Source: Mediterranea sp. An20 (lineage in GTDB: Bacteria > Bacteroidota > Bacteroidia > Bacteroidales > Bacteroidaceae). From it: a stretch of 64,000 nucleotides of DNA. This document shows, one piece after another, positions 51,963 to 60,959 of this stretch; positions within the stretch are counted from its first letter, which is position 1; each line of letters begins with the position of its first letter. The notes under the pieces are model-generated. The model did not search any database and was not told where the DNA came from. It worked only from the letters and a program-made list of their open reading frames with translations. The stretch spans positions 62,001-126,000 of the forward strand of contig NZ_NFJV01000007.1 in assembly GCF_002160055.1 (NCBI RefSeq), written 5' to 3'. A program made the position numbers and the translations under genes.

Positions 51963-54900
51963 TCAATCCTTTAAATTATTGGTAAACAGAAGTAAGCGAT
52001 TAGTCACATTCACCTCACTAACTCCACTGTCGAAATCCAGCGAGAGCAGATTCATATCAGGAAACAGCTGTGTAATGCGCTTTTCCATGCCTTTGGCAAC
52101 AATATGATTGGCTATACATCCAAAAGGCTGGAGACTTACAACATGCCGCACTCCTTGCGAGGCATACGACACTATCTCTCCAGGCAAAAGCCATCCCTCA
52201 CCAAACTGGGCATTAAGAGTAATAACCTTTGATGCCGCACGTGCCTGCTGGAAAATATCTTCAAAAGGCGTAAAGAATGGATGACGGGCTCCGATGAGGT
52301 TAACCCGTTCTACCTCTCTCCAAATCAGCTTGTATATCCAGCGTGCCACTGATGAAGGAAGGGTGTTGCGCTGAAGATGAGACCGCCCCCATGCTTCCCG
52401 ATTGACGAAACTTTGCAGAAAGAAACCCATCATAAGGGGAGGCACCACTTCGATATGCTGCCCGATTAACCAGTCGGTTACACGTTGCTGCGCAAAAGGA
52501 TTGAACTTCAAGAATATCTCTCCTACCACGCCAACTTTCGGATAGGTAACATCAGTAGATATGCCCGCAAAGTCCTGAGCTGCATGCGCCAATAAATCAT
52601 ACATCTCACCCGTACGCCCGCTACGGATAAGTTGTCCGGCCTTCTCCAGATACTGCTTCGCCAAGGCACGGGCACTGCCTTTCTCTTTTTCGCGCACAAC
52701 CGATGCGTAATAAAACTTGGCCAAACAATCTGTATAGAGGACAGAACGAATGGCTATGGGCATCAGCTTCAACCAATTCATCCTGAACCCAGGCTGATAA
52801 TTCCCCATCATGTCACCAAAGGTAACGGAAATGACCGGCACGTTGGCAAACCCGGCATCAACCAATGCCTTCTTGATAAGAGGCAAGTAATTGCTGGCAC
52901 GGCACTGACCTCCGGTTTGGGTAATAGCCACTGCCGTTTCATCAGGATTATAACGTCCGCTCTTGAGAGCTTTAAGGACATCTCCCACTATCAGTGTAGC
53001 CGGATAGCAGACTTCATTGTTGGCATATTTCAAACCCCACTCTGCCGATTTAGCATCGCTGAGAGGAAGATTCTCTACATCGTATCCTGCCACCTTCATA
53101 ATATCGGGCAACAAAGGAGACAGGAAAGGAGTAAAGAAAGGTATGAGGATTTTCCGCTTACGGGCTATCTTGTCAAAAACCGGTGTTGTGATAAACTGTT
53201 CTTCATGGGCAGCTTCTGTTGACACAGGCAATAACTTCAAGCTTTCCAATAGCGAACGCACACGTAACCGCATTGAACCTACATTGTTTATATCGTCCAG
53301 TTTCAGCAAAGTCAAAGACTTGCCATGACGCATCAACAGACTGCGCACCTCATCCACCAAAAAAGCATCGGGACCACAACCGAAAGAGGTCAGTTCGACA
53401 AACTGCACATCCCTCCCCTGCTTGCCACACCAGCGGGCGGCATCAAGAATGCGGGTCGGATAAGCCCATTGCTCTACAAAATGCACATCAGCTGCCGGCT
53501 GCGAATGACGACGTACAATGTCGTCAGTTATCACATATATACCCATACCGGCCAGCAAGTCTCCCACCTGGTGCTGAATAAGAGAATCGGTATGATAAGG
53601 TCGGCCGGCCAATAAAACCACCAATCCATGAGCCTGGCGCGCCTGAGCCAGAACTTGCTCATTTACCTCCACCAAGGCCTGTTCATAAGCTTCCTGAGCC
53701 TGCAATGCTCGGTTCAAAGCCATTGACACCACAGAAGAAGGTACGCCCAATGAAAAAAGATATTCCTTACATTGGACAGCCAGCAATTTTTTGTCCTTGA
53801 ACGTAATGGCAGGAGAGTCTATAGGAATGTCGGTTTGTTGCACTCCTTTTATCACTTCCGAATAGCCGGTAACTATGGGACAATTATAACTGTTGTACCC
53901 ATCGTATTGTTTCTCAAATACGACAAAGGGCATAAAAATACGATTGACACGCTTCTCCTGCAAATTACGGATATGGCTATGTACCAGCTTGGCCGGGAAA
54001 CAAATATTGTCAGACATCACCATCCGGGCACTGCTTTCATAAGCCGTATAATCGGAGGCATCGGACAGACATACCCGAAAGCCACAGGCGGTAAAGAGGG
54101 CATGCCAGAATGGATAATCTTCGAACATATTCAGACAGCGGGGCAGACCGATAGTCAAAGCGCCGACAGGAGCATCCGAAGCACGGTCGAATAAAAGTTT
54201 TTCCTTCTGCCTATACACATTGACTCCCTGCTGATGTTCCCCTCCATTGGAAAAGACACGCTCACAGCGGTTGCCCGAATAATAACGGCGGCCATTCCCA
54301 AAAGAATACGCAGTCACCGCACACTGATTGGCACACCCCCGGCAATGAAGTTCATGGGTAGTAAAGGAAGCCTTTTCTTCCAATGCATCTAACCTGATTG
54401 CCTCGCCCGGATGGCGGATAGCATAAAGAGCGCACCCCAAAGCTCCCATCAATTCCGGCATATCACAGCGGGTCACTTCCGCTCCCGTGAGCAGTTCAAT
54501 AGCACGCACTACCGCATCGTTGCGCATAGTGCCTCCCTGCACGAAAATATGCTTACCCAACACCGAAACATCTTTCAGCTTCAACACCTTATACAGACAG
54601 TTCTTTACTACCGAATAGGCCAAACCTGCTGCGATGTCCTCTATGGTGGCACCCTCACGCAATACCTGCTTGACTTTGGAGTTCATAAAGACAGTGCAGC
54701 GGGTACCCAAATCGCACGGATGACGAGCCTCGCATGCCAAGCGGGAAAAGTCGGAAGGAGTGTATCCCAGATTCTTGGCAAAAGTCTCGATGAACGACCC
54801 ACATCCCGAAGAACAGGCTTCGTTTATTTCTATGCGGTCAATCACTCCGTCGGTAACGAACATCGCCTTCATATCCTGCCCGCCGATGTCAAGAATAAAA

Positions 54901-56168
54901 GATACCTCCTTGTTCAAATGTCTGGCAGCCATGTAATGTGCAATAGTTTCTACAATACCCGACTGAAAGCCAAAAGCTGCCTTTATCAAATCCTCGCCAT
55001 ATCCGGTAGAACAACCGCCCCGTATGTTAAGGACAGCTCCACACGCCTTACATTCCTCACTCAGCTGTCGCAATCCTTGCTCTACGGCCTCCACGGGGTT
55101 TCCTCCATTATTGGCATAATAAGAATATAGTATGCAGGCATCGGCATCGGTCACTACAATTTTAGTCGTAGTAGAGCCGGAATCTACTCCGATAAAGACA
55201 TCGTAAGTGCCTTGCCGTAAAGAGTGTTTCTTGACAGTACAATCCGACATGCGCATCTTCCACAGGCGATAGTCCATCTCATTCTTAAAGACAGGCGGCA
55301 ATCCGACTTGTTTTCCTTTCGCATCTGCTGAAGCCGCAGCATGCAAAATGGTATCCTTGAATGCCGACAACATGAACGACTTCTCCTGATCTGCCGACAA
55401 TTCATATAAAGCTGCTCCCAGGGCAGGAAGCTGGGTACCATTGGAAGGCAACACTGTATCAGCTTCATCAACAGACAGATAGTCTACAAAAGCCTTGCGC
55501 AAGGTAGGCATAAATGTCAGCGGTCCCCCGCAAAAAAGCACTGGCGCCTGAATGTCGCACCCGTGTGCCAACGTAACCACCGTCTGTACCGCCACAGCAT
55601 GAAAGATAGAAGCCGCTATGTCCTGGCGCGTAGCATTTTTAGCCACCAGATTCTGAATGTCTGTCTTACAGAAGACACCACACCGCGAAGCGATAGGATA
55701 AATTTGTGTACTTCCTGCTGCCAGACGATCCAATTCGCTCACATCTACCCCCAGGATAACCGCCATCTGGTCGATAAACGCCCCCGTGCCTCCCGCACAG
55801 TTACCGTTCATGCGCAAATCTCTGGCTTTTCCATCTTTGAAAAACACCACTTTGGCATCTTCACCACCGATGTCTATCATCGACCGTACGCCTGGATAGG
55901 TTTGCTTGATAGCACGTGCAGCCGCCACTACTTCCTGCACAAAAGGGATGGAATATTTCTCGGCCATCCCCATGCCGATGGAGCCGGTCATGCGTACAGA
56001 CACCTCCCGGTCGCCCAACACAGCCATCAGTTCTTGCAGGCAAAGTGCCAAAACTTCTTTTACACGTGCATTGTGACGTTCGTATTTCGTATACAAAATA
56101 TCAGCCTTTTCATCAATAACCACCAGTTTGACTGTGGTCGAACCTATGTCTATGCCTAATCGTATCAT
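51963..56168 (-). CDS. Giant acyl-CoA dehydratase activase (two ATPase domains + dehydratase-like part)
   Basis: A 1401-residue protein. Domain 1 (about 1-265) and domain 2 (about 325-590) are BadF/BcrA/HgdC-type ATPases: GIDIGSTTVKLVV and GVDSGSTTTKIVV for phosphate binding, with cluster-region segments GNCAGGTGAF/RCGVFCKTD and CSSGCGSF/RCTVFMNS. Then a cysteine group (CRGCANQC, near 610), a DUF2229 region and an HgdB-like region (ICFPAKLVHSHI; later VCYPATLIVGDV) fill the rest. Single-domain activators donate ATP-driven electrons to 2-hydroxyacyl-CoA dehydratases; this chain may combine activator and partner. The substrate is unknown. First gene of an operon with a TetR regulator. Confidence 0.9.
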   Translation of the reverse strand: MIRLGIDIGSTTVKLVVIDEKADILYTKYERHNARVKEVLALCLQELMAVLGDREVSVRMTGSIGMGMAEKYSIPFVQEVVAAARAIKQTYPGVRSMIDIGGEDAKVVFFKDGKARDLRMNGNCAGGTGAFIDQMAVILGVDVSELDRLAAGSTQIYPIASRCGVFCKTDIQNLVAKNATRQDIAASIFHAVAVQTVVTLAHGCDIQAPVLFCGGPLTFMPTLRKAFVDYLSVDEADTVLPSNGTQLPALGAALYELSADQEKSFMLSAFKDTILHAAASADAKGKQVGLPPVFKNEMDYRLWKMRMSDCTVKKHSLRQGTYDVFIGVDSGSTTTKIVVTDADACILYSYYANNGGNPVEAVEQGLRQLSEECKACGAVLNIRGGCSTGYGEDLIKAAFGFQSGIVETIAHYMAARHLNKEVSFILDIGGQDMKAMFVTDGVIDRIEINEACSSGCGSFIETFAKNLGYTPSDFSRLACEARHPCDLGTRCTVFMNSKVKQVLREGATIEDIAAGLAYSVVKNCLYKVLKLKDVSVLGKHIFVQGGTMRNDAVVRAIELLTGAEVTRCDMPELMGALGCALYAIRHPGEAIRLDALEEKASFTTHELHCRGCANQCAVTAYSFGNGRRYYSGNRCERVFSNGGEHQQGVNVYRQKEKLLFDRASDAPVGALTIGLPRCLNMFEDYPFWHALFTACGFRVCLSDASDYTAYESSARMVMSDNICFPAKLVHSHIRNLQEKRVNRIFMPFVVFEKQYDGYNSYNCPIVTGYSEVIKGVQQTDIPIDSPAITFKDKKLLAVQCKEYLFSLGVPSSVVSMALNRALQAQEAYEQALVEVNEQVLAQARQAHGLVVLLAGRPYHTDSLIQHQVGDLLAGMGIYVITDDIVRRHSQPAADVHFVEQWAYPTRILDAARWCGKQGRDVQFVELTSFGCGPDAFLVDEVRSLLMRHGKSLTLLKLDDINNVGSMRLRVRSLLESLKLLPVSTEAAHEEQFITTPVFDKIARKRKILIPFFTPFLSPLLPDIMKVAGYDVENLPLSDAKSAEWGLKYANNEVCYPATLIVGDVLKALKSGRYNPDETAVAITQTGGQCRASNYLPLIKKALVDAGFANVPVISVTFGDMMGNYQPGFRMNWLKLMPIAIRSVLYTDCLAKFYYASVVREKEKGSARALAKQYLEKAGQLIRSGRTGEMYDLLAHAAQDFAGISTDVTYPKVGVVGEIFLKFNPFAQQRVTDWLIGQHIEVVPPLMMGFFLQSFVNREAWGRSHLQRNTLPSSVARWIYKLIWREVERVNLIGARHPFFTPFEDIFQQARAASKVITLNAQFGEGWLLPGEIVSYASQGVRHVVSLQPFGCIANHIVAKGMEKRITQLFPDMNLLSLDFDSGVSEVNVTNRLLLFTNNLKD

Positions 56169-56206
56169 TGCCTTTTCCAGTTTAACGAATACAGGTATTA
56201 TTCAAT

Positions 56207-56224
56207 TCTGACACATCTGTCAGA
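56207..56224 (-). promoter_or_regulatory. Candidate TetR operator over the activase transcript start
   Basis: Perfect dyad TCTGACA-CATC-TGTCAGA (18 bp), a layout common for TetR-family sites. It lies 3 bp downstream of a TATCTTTG box and covers the predicted start point, 40 bp before the activase ATG, where bound repressor would block transcription. The operon's second gene encodes a TetR protein. Confidence 0.65.
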
Positions 56225-56227
56225 CGA

Positions 56228-56235
56228 CAAAGATA
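56228..56235 (-). promoter_or_regulatory. -7 box of the activase-tetR operon
   Basis: TATCTTTG on the minus strand; no matching TTTG is seen 19-20 bp upstream, so the promoter may be weak or activator-dependent. Confidence 0.5.
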
Positions 56236-56370
56236 AACTTTATTCTTTATATGTAAGAGCATCTCCAATTATATTTTAACATCAATTTCACAATCATGTC
56301 ATATCCACCTTTCAACAATGCCCCGATTCCACCCTTGCCCATGTCCTATAATCGCCGATAAGGTCTAATT

Positions 56371-56480
56371 GCAACAGTTGACTTCCAGAAACAAACTGCC
56401 AAGCTATAAGAAACAAAGTCCTAAGCAATTAGAAACAGAGTCCTAAGCGGTTAGAAACAAACTTCTAAGCGATTAGAAGC
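56371..56480 (+). repeat. 22-bp-period tandem array, locus 7 (5 units)
   Basis: The clearest array: units at 56371, 56393, 56415, 56437 and 56459, then a partial one. The last three share GTCCTAAGC / TTCTAAGC and TTAGAAAC / TTAGAAGC cores. The unit at 56459 includes a perfect dyad, CTTCTAA-GCGA-TTAGAAG. It lies in the 918-bp divergent gap between the activase and the small secreted gene. Apart from the promoters and an 8-bp hairpin (ATTAACTT at 56678), I see nothing else there. Confidence 0.92.
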
Positions 56481-56964
56481 AACGTCCTGTTTATTAAAAA
56501 GATACCGAATCATCTCAAACACCCGCTGTCAATCAACCATTTTTCCAAGTCTCATCTGTTAGATAAGTATGCACACATGATAGCGCCCGACGGGGAAACT
56601 CATACCTCAACGGCTCATCGACAAGGAAAAGAAAACCAATTCCTCTATTGTACGAGTGTCCAGAGTCTTACGGACAAATTAACTTTAAAAAGTTAATGCA
56701 CACGCAAGAAAAGAAATCTTTCAGAAGACATACAAATACAACATGTAGCTCCCAAGAGCGAAATATTGGCTACCCAACACTGTACTACGGTGCAACTCTT
56801 GGCAAGAGAAGAAAAAGTCCGTATATGCTTTCAGATTCATTGATATAATTCGTTTTGTATTACAAATTGATTACATAAACGAATACAAACGCCCATTTTC
56901 ACACGCTCTAATTGACAAATATCAAGAAATAGAGGGGTAACATGCAGTTTTTTCACCATTCATT

Positions 56965-56994
56965 TTTGTGTTATAAAACATACTCGTATATTTG
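56965..56994 (+). promoter_or_regulatory. Promoter of the small secreted protein gene
   Basis: TTTG (56965-56968), 18-bp spacer, TATATTTG (56987-56994). A start near 57000 gives an A-rich leader of about 87 nt. Confidence 0.7.
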
Positions 56995-57086
56995 CATCGG
57001 TAAAAAGAAAGAGTAAGACCTTTCAATAGGTATTAGCTTTGCATAAAGATTTAGTTTTTAGGTTAACAATTAAAAAAGTAGGTATT

Positions 57087-57440
57087 ATGAAACGTTTTGG
57101 AATGACTTTAGTGGCAGCACTCTGCCTGACAACTGCAAGTTTTGCAGCAGGAAACCAACCGACTACCGAAAAGTGGGAAGGAAACATTAACGTAGAGAAG
57201 CTGAGCCGTTATCTGCAACTAAGCGGTAACCAACACGAAGAAGTGGCCAACATCTGTGACTTCTTCAACGAACAGATGAAGCGTGCCAACACTTCCAAGA
57301 AGAATCAGAAAGAATTGCTTCACAACGCCATCTATGGCAACTTGAAGTTGATGAAGAAGGCCTTGAACGAGAAGCAATATGCTGACTACACAAAGATTCT
57401 GAACCTTACACTTCAAAACAAAGGTATCGAAATCAAGTAA
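57087..57440 (+). CDS. Small secreted helical protein, unknown function
   Basis: A 117-residue protein with a clear signal peptide (MKRFGMTLVAALCLTTASFAAG). The mature 95 residues are helical and charged (WEGNINVEKLSRYLQLSGNQHEEVANI, FFNEQMKRANTSKKNQKELLHNAIYGNLKLMKKALNEKQYADYTKI as one continuous region), similar in feel to small periplasmic Spy-like proteins of Bacteroides, though I cannot name the family. The ATG at 57087 starts the signal peptide; the in-frame ATG at 57039 would add a non-signal stretch. Own promoter and strong terminator suggest a well expressed single gene. Confidence 0.82.
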   Translation: MKRFGMTLVAALCLTTASFAAGNQPTTEKWEGNINVEKLSRYLQLSGNQHEEVANICDFFNEQMKRANTSKKNQKELLHNAIYGNLKLMKKALNEKQYADYTKILNLTLQNKGIEIK

Positions 57441-57470
57441 GAACGACAACAAACTATTTGGTTTATATGC

Positions 57471-57508
57471 AAAAAGAGGGGTATCGACATGCAGATACCC
57501 CTCTTTTT
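57471..57508 (+). terminator. Terminator of the small secreted protein gene
   Basis: A 15-bp perfect stem AAAAAGAGGGGTATC / GATACCCCTCTTTTT (57471-57485, 57494-57508) with its own T-run; 30 bp after the stop. Confidence 0.92.
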
Positions 57509-57779
57509 ATAACTTGCCGAAAACGTATGAAACAAAGCCCCAGGCTTTCATTGGCTGGAGTTTTGTCATACCACGAGGAAAATCTGCAGGCTGTTGATAT
57601 ATAACAAATTATATATCTCCCCCAATACCCTTCCGGAATTATAACCTCAAACCAACCGTTCTCTTTCCATAACCTTGTGTGTATCATTACATATACACAC
57701 GCCGAGAATCCGATATTCCAGGAACAGGTTCAGAACTCAGTTGCCGGAAGCATGTAGGAAGCCTTCATGGGAAAAAATT

Positions 57780-57825
57780 GAGGGCATACCAAATCTCATC
57801 AATTTGATACGCCCTCTTTTTATGT
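57780..57825. terminator. Hairpin before the LytTR regulator's 3' end
   Basis: Imperfect stem TGAGGGC-TA-CAAAT against ATTTG-TA-GCCCTC (57780-57795, 57810-57819) followed by TTTTTAT. Placed to stop transcription of the LytTR gene or read-through from the left. The 443-bp gap here has the two hairpins and no convincing gene. Confidence 0.7.
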
Positions 57826-57883
57826 CGACACTTGTAAAAGTCAGTGTCAACTCCCTAACCAAATTATAATATCCGCTCTACTT

Positions 57884-58636
57884 TCACAAGCAAAAGCGTT
57901 CTTGCAGTTCTTTTTTATATTTGCGGGATACCAGCAACTCTGTTACTTTATCAAATGGAGGATAAAGCAGACATTTGCTTTCCTTTATTATCATAAGATA
58001 GTCAATATTAATAATGTACGACTGGTGTATCTGTACAAAACAGGGAGAAAATTGAGTAATCTGCTCTGCCGTCATACCACGGCGCAAAGCCAAAGGAGGC
58101 TGGTTATTCAGAATAACCTCCCACTGTTTACGTTCTGAACAATAGCGGAAGAAACCTATTTCCGAAGGACGCAAGGCACGCATGTCGTTGGTAGGCGTAA
58201 AAACGATGAAGGTCTGCCTCGAAGACACCGGCACATTAGAAAAAAGAGGCTCCGGCTTCAAAGCAGTCGCCTGTTTCACAAAGCGATCTAATATATCTTT
58301 CAACTCCTGATCATCGAAAGGTTTCAGCAGATAATCAAAAGCAGCCTCACGGATGGCCTGAATCATATATTTATCGTATGCTGTATAGAACACAATCCGC
58401 ATGGTACGCGACAAATCGTCACGCATCTCCTGCAGAAGCTGCATTCCTGTCATATCCGGCAACTCCATATCCAAGAAAAGCAAGTCCGGCCGTATCTGGA
58501 CTATCAGCTTCTTTCCTTGCCTGGCATTATGAGCAATTCCCTCCACAGAGAAACGTTCATCCTTTGCCAGAGCAAAAGTCAAGTTCTCCAGAGAAAGCTC
58601 ATCATCATCTACTATGACTACTTTATATTTATCCAT
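57884..58636 (-). CDS. LytTR-family response regulator
   Basis: A 250-residue regulator. Receiver domain about 1-120: VVIVDDDELSLENL with acidic pair, phospho-acceptor Asp56 in LLFLDMELPD, Thr/Lys positions in VFYTAYDKY and YLLKPFDD. LytTR DNA-binding domain about 150-248: FIVFTPTNDMRALRPSEI, FVQIHQSYIINIDYL, LLVSRKYKKEL. It is downstream of the TPR kinase on the same strand (138-bp gap) and is its likely partner. Confidence 0.94.
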   Translation of the reverse strand: MDKYKVVIVDDDELSLENLTFALAKDERFSVEGIAHNARQGKKLIVQIRPDLLFLDMELPDMTGMQLLQEMRDDLSRTMRIVFYTAYDKYMIQAIREAAFDYLLKPFDDQELKDILDRFVKQATALKPEPLFSNVPVSSRQTFIVFTPTNDMRALRPSEIGFFRYCSERKQWEVILNNQPPLALRRGMTAEQITQFSPCFVQIHQSYIINIDYLMIIKESKCLLYPPFDKVTELLVSRKYKKELQERFCL

Positions 58637-58774
58637 ATTAGTATGCTTGTGTCCTATTTTCAGACAGCGAATATAAAGATTATATTGCGTTCGGGCAAGA
58701 TCGAAAAGCTAAAAAACGAACTATACGGCAGAATAGAAGGCTATCCATATTAAAATAAGGATTAAAAAGTCTCA

Positions 58775-60844
58775 CTAAATCTGGTAATCATACTGGCTGG
58801 GTAAGCGGTAAGCAACCTCGCAACCTGTATCTCCCGAAGGCAAAGATACGTTATGGACCGAAATATCAATAGACTGCCGGTTTTTCTGATTCAATATCTG
58901 AATGGTCTGCATAATTACTTTCATGCCAGTACCCGTACCACGCCTGACGCTATCCGCACGGTAACCTCCGCCATTATCGGTAATACGAATATCGGTCCCT
59001 TCCTGGCTGGCAGACACTGCTATCCAAAGCAAACGTTCCCCGTCCTTATCTTTCAATGCGTGTTTCAGCGCATTTTCGACAGGAATCTGTAGAAGCATAG
59101 AAGGCAGCATCACCCGGTCGGGACAAACTTCAGGAGCTATATCTATGCTGAAATGGAATGCCGGACCCAGAGCCTGACGCTCCAACTCCAGATAAGTACG
59201 TACAAAATCAAGTTCTTCATCCAGCGTGACACAAAGCTGATCGGCCAGTTCCAGATTGCGGCGCATCAGTTTGACCAGTGACGAAAGCCTCTGACGCTGG
59301 GAAGGAGCGATACCCGACATTAACTGGTTAAGTATATTGAAAATAAAATGCGGCGACAAACGGTTGCGGATATTCTCCAAACGTAGAGAAGACACCGTGC
59401 GCCTACCCTGTGCCAGAAGAAGAGCCCGCTTTTTCTTGTTATAGAGATAGACAAAAAGAGCTGCCAACAGAGCCAATGCTCCGAAAGCCAACCCAATAAA
59501 GCGCGTCTGACGCAAACGGAACATTTCGGTCTGCTGTTCCTGCAACAACAGCCGATGAGCCATTAGCGTAGAATCTTGCTGGTAGCGTAAAGTCAGGTCG
59601 GCTATACGCATGCGGACACGTTCATTACGGATGGAATCATCGAGTTGCAAATCCTTCTCCAGGTTATGATAAGCCGTACGATAGTCGCCTATTGCCCGGT
59701 AATAACGCCGCAGATATCGGTTACGTATATGTATCAGATCGGGATCAACATCTGGCGGAGTAACAGAATGGGCTATAAAACGGGCCGCTTCAGGAAGGTT
59801 GCCACGCAAAAGTGCCAACTGAATGTGTTGCGTATCCAAATAGTAGAGGGCAGTAGACACACTTGTAGCGCGGAAGAAAGGCTCACACAAACCAAGGTAA
59901 CGTTCTGCGGAATCGGGTTGACCAAGTCCCAAGTAACAGTCGCTGAGATTGATGCGGCTCAGATTTACTTCATAAAGCATGTCCGGATAATCGTCGGTAA
60001 GATCCAAGGCGCGGAGAAAATAGTCACGTGCCGTAAGTAAATCGCCACGATAATAATAAGTGGTACCGCGATTGTTCAGGTAAAAATGTTTCTCAAAAGG
60101 AAGCATCTGGTCATAGTAAGAAGCAGCCAGGTCATAGTAATGGTCGCACTGCCCGAAAACCCGCAGCGAAGAATATATCTGGGCAAGCCCATAGTAGATA
60201 GGAACTTTGCGCCGGGAGACCAGTCCCAATGAATCGCACAACAGAAGAGCGCGGCGGTACCAATAAGCGCTGCTATCCAACTTGCCCTGACGGTTATAGG
60301 CATCGGCCAGATTGATGAGCACATCGGGCAGAGATTCCGTACGGGAGCCCTGCATCAGGAGCAGACCAGACCGATAGAAGCAGGCGGTAGCCGAATCCAT
60401 ATAGCCTGTGCGGGCAAAAACATTACCTTTGGTGTTGAGACATTCTGACAACAAATCAGCAAGACGGGGCGAAGCGGGAGCACGACGTACATAATCTTCT
60501 ATCTCATTAATTAGAAGACGGGCAGAATCGAGGTCGAAAGTCACAAGACATGTCTTTAGTGCCACAGAGAGGTATTGATAGGCTACTAAGCTGTCCTGGC
60601 ACCGCCGCATCCGATTCAATGCTTCTGTGCGCACTTGCCTCGGGACCAACGAGATGGAATCGGAACAGGTACGGAGAAATGCATCAAAACACAATGATTC
60701 GCTTACAGATGTTGCCGACTGTTGACCGCGGTGGCATGACACCACAAGCGGAAGCCACATCAGCAGGAACAGGACAGCCACAGAAATTGAAGAGCGGAAG
60801 GGAACCGGACACGCAAAGCGGCCCATATCTCGTCTGTTCATCAT
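58775..60844 (-). CDS. TPR-containing LytS-type sensor histidine kinase
   Basis: A 689-residue kinase. The N-terminus is an export signal ending LVVSC, a possible lipobox. About residues 60-420 are TPR-like helical repeats, for instance NLADAYNRQGKLDSSAYWYR and YFLRALDLTDDYPD. A membrane helix (about 435-455, LAFGALALLAALFVYLY) leads to a His_kinase domain with RLSPHFIFNILNQLMSG and an HATPase with VENALKHALKDKD and ITDNGGGYRAD. So a large periplasmic TPR sensor controls a LytS-type kinase. The ATG at 60844 is used; the TTG at 60850 is the alternative. Common in Bacteroidetes; signal unknown. Confidence 0.93.
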   Translation of the reverse strand: MMNRRDMGRFACPVPFRSSISVAVLFLLMWLPLVVSCHRGQQSATSVSESLCFDAFLRTCSDSISLVPRQVRTEALNRMRRCQDSLVAYQYLSVALKTCLVTFDLDSARLLINEIEDYVRRAPASPRLADLLSECLNTKGNVFARTGYMDSATACFYRSGLLLMQGSRTESLPDVLINLADAYNRQGKLDSSAYWYRRALLLCDSLGLVSRRKVPIYYGLAQIYSSLRVFGQCDHYYDLAASYYDQMLPFEKHFYLNNRGTTYYYRGDLLTARDYFLRALDLTDDYPDMLYEVNLSRINLSDCYLGLGQPDSAERYLGLCEPFFRATSVSTALYYLDTQHIQLALLRGNLPEAARFIAHSVTPPDVDPDLIHIRNRYLRRYYRAIGDYRTAYHNLEKDLQLDDSIRNERVRMRIADLTLRYQQDSTLMAHRLLLQEQQTEMFRLRQTRFIGLAFGALALLAALFVYLYNKKKRALLLAQGRRTVSSLRLENIRNRLSPHFIFNILNQLMSGIAPSQRQRLSSLVKLMRRNLELADQLCVTLDEELDFVRTYLELERQALGPAFHFSIDIAPEVCPDRVMLPSMLLQIPVENALKHALKDKDGERLLWIAVSASQEGTDIRITDNGGGYRADSVRRGTGTGMKVIMQTIQILNQKNRQSIDISVHNVSLPSGDTGCEVAYRLPSQYDYQI

Positions 60845-60959
60845 AATCAACTATATCATATATATATTAAATATGTATGCCTACGAAGGCAAATAATTAC
60901 TCCATAGAGTAGAAAGCTACTACTCTATAGAGCTGTTCTGTGCAACTTTCAGGAATTTA

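Noticed and set aside
56371..56480. The 22-bp arrays as a CRISPR array
   Set aside because: There are no unique spacers between repeats: the units follow one another directly and diverge from each other, and no cas genes are present.
56648..56848. A 66-codon frame in the long gap before the small secreted protein
   Set aside because: Low-complexity composition, no promoter or leader, and hairpins within it; not supported as a gene.
57463..57687. A 74-codon minus-strand frame
   Set aside because: It overlaps a strong terminator hairpin at its 3' end and has no recognisable features.
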